Assembly (NCBI RefSeq): GCF_008704205.1
Contig: NZ_VXLC01000016.1
Span: 248,001 to 312,000 of the forward strand
Length of the DNA stretch: 64,000 nt
Reading direction: 5' to 3'
Source of the DNA: Nocardia colli
GTDB taxonomy: Bacteria > Actinomycetota > Actinomycetes > Mycobacteriales > Mycobacteriaceae
The translations under genes and the position numbers were made by a program. Positions 58,535 through 64,000 of this stretch are shown here, in pieces. The notes under the pieces were generated by a model. It was not told the DNA's origin and searched no databases. It worked only from the letters and a program-made list of their open reading frames with translations. Each line of letters opens with the position of its first letter. The stretch's first letter is position 1.

Positions 58535-59092
58535 GTGATTGAAGAAGCGCTCTTCGACGCCGAGGAGAAGATGGAAAAGGCTGTCACGGTAGCGAAGGAC
58601 GATCTCGCGGGCATCCGCACCGGACGCGCCAACCCGGGGATGTTCACTCGGATCGTCGTGGACTACTACGGCTCGCTGACCCCCATTACCCAGATGTCCA
58701 GCATCACGGTGCCGGAGCCGCGCATGGTCGTGATCAAGCCGTACGAGCAGGCGCAGCTCGGCGCGATCGAAACCGCGATCCGCAACTCCGATCTCGGCGT
58801 CAACCCCACCAACAACGGTGACATCATTCGCATTTCGGTGCCGCAGCTGACCGAGGAGCGTCGCCGCGAGCTGGCCAAGCAGGCCAAGGGCAAGGGGGAG
58901 GACGCCAAGGTGTCGATCCGCAATGTCCGCCGCAAAGCCATGGACGAACTCTCGCGCATCCAGAAGGATGGAGAGGCGGGTGAGGACGAGGTCGGGCGTG
59001 CCGAGAAGGACCTCGACAAGACCACCGCCAGATATGTCGGCCAGATCGACGAACTGGTCAAACACAAAGAAGCTGAACTGCTCGAGGTCTGA
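58535..59092 (+). CDS. frr: Ribosome recycling factor
   Basis: Ribosome recycling factor, 185 residues (the standard length), which with EF-G splits post-termination ribosomes. It shows DAEEKMEKAVTVAKDDLAGIRTGRANPGMF, YYGSLTPITQMSSITVPEPRMVVIKPY and VSIRNVRRKAMDELSRIQKDGE...DLDKTTARYVGQIDELVKHKEAELLEV. GTG at 58535 follows GGAGG by eight bases. Confidence 0.97.
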   Translation: MIEEALFDAEEKMEKAVTVAKDDLAGIRTGRANPGMFTRIVVDYYGSLTPITQMSSITVPEPRMVVIKPYEQAQLGAIETAIRNSDLGVNPTNNGDIIRISVPQLTEERRRELAKQAKGKGEDAKVSIRNVRRKAMDELSRIQKDGEAGEDEVGRAEKDLDKTTARYVGQIDELVKHKEAELLEV

Positions 59093-59161
59093 CGCCGCCG
59101 GCGGCGCGCCGCCGATCGACGCAGCAGGCCCGCCCGGGCGGGGGACGAACGGAACGACGAG

Positions 59162-60271
59162 TTGAGCGACGGGACAATCGTGGCCGAGAACGCCGCCGCG
59201 ACCGGTGCGGCTGAGGAGCCGAGGCCGGTGAACGGCACAGCTGATACGAGGCAGGAGCACGTGCGCGATGCGGGAGCATCGGGTCACGAGCCGTTAGCCT
59301 CGGCTGCGGCGTCCGTGCACGACGCTCCGGCCGCCGACGGTGCCGCGTGGGCGTCGGCCGCGACCGCGCAGACGGTTCCGGCCGTCTCGGCGGCCGAGCA
59401 CGACCCGGAGGCGCACGGTCCGAACGCGGTGCTCGCCGCGACCCCGCCGACCGGTTCGCGTGCGGGACGGAACCTGCCCGCTGCGCTCGCCGTCGGGTTC
59501 GGGCTCGGGTTGTCCCTGATCGCGATTCTGCTGTTCGTGCCGAAGGTGTTCATCGGTGTTGTCGGCGTCGCGGTGGGCGTCGCCACCTGGGAGGTCGCCA
59601 AGCGGCTTCGCGAGGCCGACGTCCTGGTGCCCCGGATTCCGCTCATTGTCGGTGGTCAGGCCGTGTTCTGGCTCGGCTGGCCGTACGGCGCGAGCGGTGT
59701 CGCGGGCGCGTTCGCCGCGACCGCGCTGACCTGCATGGTGTGGCGGCTCTTCGACCACGGGCTGCAAACCGCGCCGCGAAACTTCCTGCGCGACACCGCC
59801 ATTGCCATCTTCACCCTGGCCTGGATCCCGCTGCTCGCCTCGTTCGCGACGCTGCTGCTGCTCGAACCCGACGGCAACCTGCGGGTGCTGACCTTCATGA
59901 TCCTGGTCGTCTGCTCCGACGTCGGCGGTTATGTCGCCGGGGTGTTGTTCGGCAGGCATCCGATGGTGCCGTCGATCAGCCCGAAGAAGTCCTGGGAGGG
60001 TTTCGGCGGCTCGCTCGTCTTCAGCGTCATCGGCGGCCTGCTCACCGTCACTTTGCTGCTCGACGCCAACTCGATGATCGGCGTCGTCCTCGGCGTCGGC
60101 CTCGTCCTCGTCGCCACCTGCGGCGACCTGATCGAATCCCAGATCAAGCGCGAACTCGGCATCAAGGACATGGGCACCCTGCTCCCCGGCCACGGCGGCA
60201 TCATGGACCGCCTCGACTCCATGCTCCCCTCCGCCTTCGTCTCCTGGCTGGTCCTCTCCACCCTCCTCTGA
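59162..60271 (+). CDS. cdsA: Phosphatidate cytidylyltransferase CdsA
   Basis: Membrane enzyme making CDP-diacylglycerol from phosphatidate and CTP, first step to phosphatidylinositol, cardiolipin and related lipids; 369 residues. An about 100-residue Ala/Glu-rich cytoplasmic start is followed by about eight helices. The family signature is complete near the C terminus: SQIKRELGIKDMGTLLPGHGG followed by IMDRLDSM. TTG at 59162 is the first start of the frame; GTG at 59180 is an alternative. Downstream it converges with a LapA-like gene after 47 bp. Confidence 0.94.
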   Translation: MSDGTIVAENAAATGAAEEPRPVNGTADTRQEHVRDAGASGHEPLASAAASVHDAPAADGAAWASAATAQTVPAVSAAEHDPEAHGPNAVLAATPPTGSRAGRNLPAALAVGFGLGLSLIAILLFVPKVFIGVVGVAVGVATWEVAKRLREADVLVPRIPLIVGGQAVFWLGWPYGASGVAGAFAATALTCMVWRLFDHGLQTAPRNFLRDTAIAIFTLAWIPLLASFATLLLLEPDGNLRVLTFMILVVCSDVGGYVAGVLFGRHPMVPSISPKKSWEGFGGSLVFSVIGGLLTVTLLLDANSMIGVVLGVGLVLVATCGDLIESQIKRELGIKDMGTLLPGHGGIMDRLDSMLPSAFVSWLVLSTLL

Positions 60272-60318
60272 CCAGCCCACACCCCGGCTACTCGGCGCGA
60301 ATTCGGACCTCGCTACGC

Positions 60319-60693
60319 CTACTTCTTCGCGGCGCGGCGCAGTTGGAGGATGCGGACGCCGCCGACGAGGGCCATTACCAGTGCGCCGCCGATCACCGAC
60401 AGCAGGACTGCGACGCCGAGGGGCAGGGAGAAGTGCCAGAAGAAGAGGCCGACCTGGACCTGGTCGAGGTTCTGCAGGATGAAGACCAGCAGGACGATCA
60501 GGATCAGTGCGCCCGCGATCAGCCCGACCCAGGTGTTGCCGGCCCGGGAGGACAGTGACTGGCGATGCTTGGCGGCGGGGGCGGCAGGCGGGGCGGTGGC
60601 GGCGGGCGGGTTGGTCGCCGGGGGAGTCTTGGTCATCGGCTCGTCCGGGAAGGCTGGATCGGGATCCGACAGGTGGTCAGCATTGGTGGACAT
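60319..60693 (-). CDS. LapA/DUF1049 domain membrane protein
   Basis: A 124-residue protein with a Pro/Ala/Thr-rich cytoplasmic start and two helices of the LapA (DUF1049) type: TWVGLIAGALILIVLLVFILQNLDQVQVGLFFWHFSLPLGVAVLLSVIGG in parts, then a basic end (RRAAKK). In other bacteria LapA-type proteins take part in lipopolysaccharide or envelope regulation; here only membrane location can be claimed. ATG at 60693 is the best start; a further ATG at 60618 is possible. Confidence 0.82.
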   Translation of the reverse strand: MSTNADHLSDPDPAFPDEPMTKTPPATNPPAATAPPAAPAAKHRQSLSSRAGNTWVGLIAGALILIVLLVFILQNLDQVQVGLFFWHFSLPLGVAVLLSVIGGALVMALVGGVRILQLRRAAKK

Positions 60694-60818
60694 ATCCCGA
60701 TCATTGCCCACTGCTATGGCAGTTACACGTATTTCCTTGCAACGAACTGGTCATGTCGGGCCCCCGGAGCACGGGCGGGTGTGCGGCACATTCGCCCAGA
60801 TGGGAGAATGGCGGAACT

Positions 60819-61928
60819 ATGACCGTCTCCCTGCCCCTCGTTTTCGATGCTCCGCGCCGTGGCATGCCGCCCCGGCACCTCGCCGACCTCGACGCCGAGG
60901 GCAGGCGGGCGGCCGTCGAGGAGCTGGGACTGCCCAAGTTCCGCGCCGACCAAATCGCCCGCCAGTACTACGGCAGGCTGCAGGCCGACCCGGAACTGAT
61001 GACGGATCTGCCCGCGCCGGTGCGCGAAAAGATCGGCGAGGCGCTGTTCCCGCCGCTCATGTCGGTGGTCAAGCACGTCGCGTGCGATGCGGGCGAGACG
61101 CGGAAGACGTTGTGGCGTGCGGGTGACGGCACCCTGCTGGAGAGCGTGCTCATGCGCTACCCGGACCGCGCTACCCTCTGCATCTCCAGCCAGGCGGGTT
61201 GCGGGATGGCGTGCCCGTTCTGTGCGACCGGCCAGGGTGGGTTGAACCGTAACCTGTCTACCGCTGAGATCGTTGATCAGGTGCGCGCCGCGGCGGCTGC
61301 GATGCGCGATGGTGAGGTCGCCGGCGGCCCCGGCCGACTGTCCAACATCGTCTTCATGGGCATGGGTGAACCCCTGGCCAACTACAAGCGGGTGGTCGCC
61401 GCGGTTCGCCGCATCACCTCCCCGTCGCCGGACGGTTTCGGTATCTCCCAGCGCAACGTCGTCGTCTCCACCGTCGGCTTGGCTCCTGCGATCCGCAAAC
61501 TGGCCGACGAAGACCTCTCCGTCACCCTCGCCGTCTCCCTGCACACCCCCGACGACGAACTCCGTGACACCTTGGTCCCGGTCAACAACCGCTGGCCGAT
61601 CGCCGAAGTCCTCGACGCCGCCCGCTACTACGCCGACAAATCCGGTCGCCGCGTGTCCATCGAGTACGCGCTGATCCGCGACATCAACGACCAGCCTTGG
61701 CGCGCGGACATGCTCGGCCAGAAACTGCACAAGGCGCTGGGTTCGCGCGTGCATGTCAACGTGATTCCGCTGAACCCCACTCCTGGCAGCAAGTGGGACG
61801 CCAGCCCGAAACCCGTTGAGGCGGAGTTCGTCCGGCGCGTCAATGCGCAGGGTGTTCCGTGCACCGTCCGCGACACCCGCGGCCAAGAAATCGCCGCCGC
61901 CTGCGGACAGTTGGCAGCCGAAGGGTAG
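60819..61928 (+). CDS. rlmN: Dual-specificity 23S rRNA/tRNA adenine-C2 methyltransferase RlmN
   Basis: Radical-SAM methyltransferase of 369 residues that modifies A2503 of 23S rRNA and A37 of some tRNAs. The iron-sulphur motif is C128-x3-C132-x2-C135 (GCGMACPFCATG). SIVFMGMGEPLANY-type segment (NIVFMGMGEPLANYKRV), STVGLAPAIRKLA, VSLHTPDDELRDTLVPVN, YALIRDINDQPWRA and VNVIPLNPTPGSKW follow. The C-terminal catalytic cysteine is in RDTRGQEIAAACGQL. ATG at 60819 follows GGCGGA. The 126-base gap to the LapA-like start on the other strand carries both promoters. Confidence 0.95.
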   Translation: MTVSLPLVFDAPRRGMPPRHLADLDAEGRRAAVEELGLPKFRADQIARQYYGRLQADPELMTDLPAPVREKIGEALFPPLMSVVKHVACDAGETRKTLWRAGDGTLLESVLMRYPDRATLCISSQAGCGMACPFCATGQGGLNRNLSTAEIVDQVRAAAAAMRDGEVAGGPGRLSNIVFMGMGEPLANYKRVVAAVRRITSPSPDGFGISQRNVVVSTVGLAPAIRKLADEDLSVTLAVSLHTPDDELRDTLVPVNNRWPIAEVLDAARYYADKSGRRVSIEYALIRDINDQPWRADMLGQKLHKALGSRVHVNVIPLNPTPGSKWDASPKPVEAEFVRRVNAQGVPCTVRDTRGQEIAAACGQLAAEG

Positions 61929-62035
61929 TTCCCGGTTCGGGGTTTAGTAGGGCGACGATCAGCCTGATAGGCGCAGATTCGCGATACCGATGATCATCCC
62001 GTGGCGCGGAACAGTTTCTGCTACAGCCGGATTCA

Positions 62036-62356
62036 CTACGCGTCGCCAGCGGCCGCGTGGAGCTCGCTGGAATCGAACAGGGTTGTCCAGAACTCGTGCT
62101 GCACGGCGTTCCACAAGTCTTGATGCTGCGGCAGCTTCTCGCGCGCGTCGGCGAGATCCAGCGAGGATGTGTCGCTGTCGAAGACGATCGTTCCGGGCTG
62201 GGCCAGCGGCAGCGGCTTGTCCGGCCATTCGACGGCGGGGCCGGGGTCACTGAACAGCGTTATCCGCAGAATCCAGGGTCGGCGCCGAATCAGCTGCCAG
62301 TCAGCGGCTTTGCGGCCATCGGCCGTTGTGGTCGTGCGTAGCCCTCTGCGTCTCAT
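62036..62356 (-). CDS. Hypothetical protein
   Basis: A 106-residue protein I do not recognise. It starts MRRRGLRTTTTADGRKAADW, then RPWILRITLFSDPGPAVEWPDKPLPLAQPGTIVFDSDTSSLDLADAREKLPQHQDLWNAV and a Phe/Trp-containing acidic end. The beta-then-helix order suggests a small globular domain. GAGGGGA lies seven bases from the ATG. Its ATG overlaps the stop of an upstream ORF (ATGA), suggesting coupling. It lies downstream of convergent rlmN. Confidence 0.55.
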   Translation of the reverse strand: MRRRGLRTTTTADGRKAADWQLIRRRPWILRITLFSDPGPAVEWPDKPLPLAQPGTIVFDSDTSSLDLADAREKLPQHQDLWNAVQHEFWTTLFDSSELHAAAGDA

Positions 62357-62670
62357 CGCAATTCCCCTCGGCGGTGATGCTTCCCGATGCCGGGGGAAAC
62401 GCCACCCCGGCATCGGGAAGATTCGTGCGCCGACCTGCGGGGCGCCAGCGCGCAGGCACTCGACCGGCCGGTCGAGGCCTTCGTGTTTGTCGATGCGGAA
62501 TCCGAATTCGCTTGTCCGCCAGCATAAGTGGCGCAGTTCTCGCGCTCGGAGTGGCTCGGCCACGCTCGGGGATGCGCCGGCACTACCACTCGGCGGCAGC
62601 GCACCAGCGGATCGACATCGGTCTCCGGGGCAGGAGGCGATTCGGCCGCCTGTTCGTCGAGACGATCCAT
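62353..62670 (-). CDS. Possible small gene upstream of the 62036-62356 gene
   Basis: A 105-codon ORF (MDRLDEQAAESPPAPETDVD..., CRRVVVPAHPRAWPSHSERENCATYAGG) with an excellent ribosome site, GAAGGA five bases from the ATG, and an ATGA overlap with the next gene. The first about 50 codons have good third-position bias. The second half is Ser/Arg-rich and less convincing, so a frameshift or a shorter real product cannot be excluded. No homology recognised. Confidence 0.4.
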   Translation of the reverse strand: MDRLDEQAAESPPAPETDVDPLVRCRRVVVPAHPRAWPSHSERENCATYAGGQANSDSASTNTKASTGRSSACALAPRRSAHESSRCRGGVSPGIGKHHRRGELR

Positions 62671-62796
62671 GCGTGTCCTTCTGTGGTGCAACAGCGTTCG
62701 GCTGCTCACGCTGCATGCCCCGAACGGGGCTATTGGGCGATCACAGTGTTTCAGACCTGGCGCGCAGATGCAACGGCACCTGCGCCTGCAGCTGCG

Positions 62797-62822
62797 AACG
62801 CACGTACATCTGCACGTGCGTT
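62797..62822. promoter_or_regulatory. Palindrome upstream of the DUF397/XRE genes
   Basis: Perfect 9-bp arms AACGCACGT-N8-ACGTGCGTT, 50 bp before the DUF397 start and 127 bp before the divergent small gene's start. It is the likely operator of the XRE-type regulator encoded just downstream. The surrounding DNA (62671-62872) has no other gene. Confidence 0.6.
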
Positions 62823-62872
62823 GGCGTGTACATTGATTGGTGAGCGGCGTTAACCAGAAAGTCGAGAGTGTC

Positions 62873-63106
62873 ATGTCGGAGAGAATTGCGGCGCACGAGC
62901 TACCTTCGAGCGAAATCGTCTGGCGGAAGAGTTCATACAGTGGCCCGCACGGCAATTGCGTTGAGGTGGCACAGCTTTCGGCAGATCGGATCGGAGTGCG
63001 CAATTCGCGGCACCCACGGGGAGCGGTGCTGACGTTCGCCCGTGCGGAGTTCGATGCGTTCGTCGGGGCGATCAAGAACGGGTGCTTCGATGGCCTGATG
63101 CGGTAA
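62873..63106 (+). CDS. DUF397 protein
   Basis: A 77-residue DUF397 protein with the hallmark IVWRKSSYSGPHGNCVEVAQL, then IGVRNSRHPRGAVLTFARAEFDAFVGAIKNG. In streptomycetes DUF397 proteins are small partners of XRE regulators (the WhiJ-like class) and some such pairs behave like toxin-antitoxin or developmental switches. GAGAG precedes the ATG. Here it lies upstream of the XRE gene, 76 bp apart. Confidence 0.88.
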   Translation: MSERIAAHELPSSEIVWRKSSYSGPHGNCVEVAQLSADRIGVRNSRHPRGAVLTFARAEFDAFVGAIKNGCFDGLMR

Positions 63107-63182
63107 AGTATTTCGTTGGTGTGGCTACTGGGACGTGGCTCCCCACGCACATCGGCGGCGATACAACATCGGAGACGACTTG

Positions 63183-64000
63183 ATGGCAGTCAGGCCGGAA
63201 CATGCAAATCCTGCGGTAGCGGAACTTTCAGCTGCAAGGGGCCCAACGGTTTTGCGGATCGCGCTCGGCGGCCAACTGCGCAAGCTTCGGGAAGAGCGCA
63301 ATATCAGTCGGCGCGTCGCCGGCGAGGCGTTGCGGGCGTCCGAAACCAAGATCACGCGGATGGAGCTGGGGCAGACCGGGTTCAAAGAACGCGACATGGG
63401 GGACTTGCTCACCTTGTACGGCGTGCTCGACCTGGACGAGCGTGAGCGCTTTCTGGACTTGGCCCAGCAGGCGAACCAGCCCGGCTGGTGGCACCGCTAC
63501 AGTGACGTGCTCCCCTCATGGTTCGAGACCTACGTCGGCCTGGAGCAGGCCGCCCAGCGGATCCGAATCTACGAAACCCATTACATCCCAGGCCTTTTCC
63601 AGACTGCCGACTACGCCCGATACATCTTCGGTCTCGACTCGGCGCAGGAAGCGCAGCGCCTGGTCGACATGCGGATGCGACGGCAGCGGATCCTGACTCG
63701 CGAACCGGACGCACCGTCGGTGTGGGCGGTCGTCGACGAGCACGTGCTGCGCCGGCAACCTCCGGATCCGCGAATTGCCCGCGATCAGCTGGAGCATCTG
63801 CTCGAACTGATCGAGCGGCCGAACATCACGCTGCAGGTGTTGCCGGAGACGGCAGGTCCGACTCCGGCCGAAGGCGGCTCGTTCAGCATGCTTCGCTTCC
63901 CCGAATCCGAGCTGCCCGACATCGTCTACCTCGAACAGCTCACCGGCGCACTCTATCTGGACAAGAGATCGGATCTGCAGCACTACCGGCAGCTGATGGA
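63183..64000 (+). CDS. XRE/HTH_31 regulator with DUF5753 domain (cut by window end)
   Basis: A regulator of at least 272 residues whose 3' end is outside the window. The helix-turn-helix is at about residues 27-80 (LGGQLRKLREERNISRRVAGEALRASETKITRMELG). The rest is the DUF5753 domain (QPGWWHRYSDVLPSWFETYVGLEQAAQRIRIYETHYIPGLFQTADYARYIF..., NITLQVLPETAGPTPAEGGSFSMLRFPE and the start of DIVYLEQLTGALYL). This is the standard partner of DUF397. GGAG lies eight bases before the ATG. It probably binds the palindrome at 62797-62822. Confidence 0.9.
   Translation, partial: MAVRPEHANPAVAELSAARGPTVLRIALGGQLRKLREERNISRRVAGEALRASETKITRMELGQTGFKERDMGDLLTLYGVLDLDERERFLDLAQQANQPGWWHRYSDVLPSWFETYVGLEQAAQRIRIYETHYIPGLFQTADYARYIFGLDSAQEAQRLVDMRMRRQRILTREPDAPSVWAVVDEHVLRRQPPDPRIARDQLEHLLELIERPNITLQVLPETAGPTPAEGGSFSMLRFPESELPDIVYLEQLTGALYLDKRSDLQHYRQLM

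Noticed and set aside
1..64000. CRISPR array, tRNA or rRNA genes, insertion sequences
   Set aside because: No regularly spaced identical repeats, no cloverleaf-like gene ends and no transposase-like protein were found in the window.

Overview
The window is 64 kb of high-GC actinobacterial chromosome. Gene order and protein sequence point to a mycolic-acid actinomycete of the Nocardiaceae, most likely Nocardia. The evidence is the close match of its Smc, RnhB, L19 and DUF2469 proteins to Mycobacterium tuberculosis, the order smc/ftsY/amt/glnK/glnD/ffh then rpsP/khpA/rimM/trmD then rplS/lepB/rnhB/DUF2469/yraN/comM/dprA/xerC then M23/rpsB/tsf/pyrH/frr/cdsA/rlmN (the Rv2922c to Rv2880c block in the opposite reading sense), frequent GTG starts and strong G/C third positions. 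No rRNA, tRNA, CRISPR array, insertion sequence or prophage was seen.

Layout. 0.1-2.7 kb: a DUF1707 membrane protein and a very Arg/Pro-rich membrane-anchored repeat protein. 3.2-17.7 kb: smc, ftsY, amt-glnK-glnD and ffh, interrupted after smc by an NmrA/TetR divergent pair and a DUF2237 gene. 17.7-23.3 kb: accessory genes (zinc-ribbon miniprotein, LysR, amidohydrolase, F420-type LLM oxidoreductase, methyltransferase, broken dihydrofolate reductase). 23.5-25.4 kb: the rpsP-khpA-rimM-trmD operon. 25.5-38.0 kb: accessory block with a LuxR regulator facing two acyl-CoA synthetases, a secreted protein, Tex, an ECF41/SigJ sigma factor facing a DoxX-like gene and a serine hydrolase, and an ArsR-type regulator facing a membrane protein. 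38.2-46.3 kb: rplS, two tandem lepB genes, rnhB, DUF2469, yraN-comM-dprA, a vapBC module and xerC. 46.6-53.7 kb: MFS exporter/TetR pair, an acetoacetate-decarboxylase-like gene behind a KstR-type site, a DUF3159-DUF202-DUF202 operon, an alkyl sulfatase and a YqeY protein. 53.7-61.9 kb: DUF1990, secreted Cys-repeat protein plus M23 peptidase, rpsB, tsf, pyrH, frr, cdsA, LapA-like, rlmN. 62.0-64.0 kb: small unknown genes and a DUF397/XRE pair cut by the window end.

How it works together. The core genes serve chromosome organisation (Smc), the SRP pathway (Ffh, FtsY), nitrogen sensing (Amt, PII, GlnD), tRNA and rRNA modification (TrmD, RlmN), ribosome assembly (RimM, S16, L19, S2), elongation and recycling (EF-Ts, Frr), protein export (signal peptidases) and DNA uptake or recombination (ComM, DprA, XerC). 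Accessory genes are mostly regulator-plus-target pairs, and in several the operator or promoter can be read directly: a 24-bp palindrome between nmrA-like and tetR, divergent ECF41-type promoters (TGTCACA-N16-CGTC and TGTTACC-N16-CGTC), a 30-bp palindrome at the arsR-type gene, twin 15-bp sites between the MFS gene and its tetR, a KstR-type site, and a leaderless vapBC promoter carrying its own palindrome.

Two repeat families stand out. A palindrome beginning TTGATTTCCCGCACC sits between two separate convergent gene pairs (6.8 and 25.4 kb). A degenerate GTGCGCG/GAATTCGCTA repeat fills non-coding stretches near 17.8, 19.1-19.6 and 33.8-34.3 kb. I found no complete, clearly undescribed multi-gene system; the best candidates for new biology are these repeats and the small-gene/DUF397/XRE cluster at the right end.
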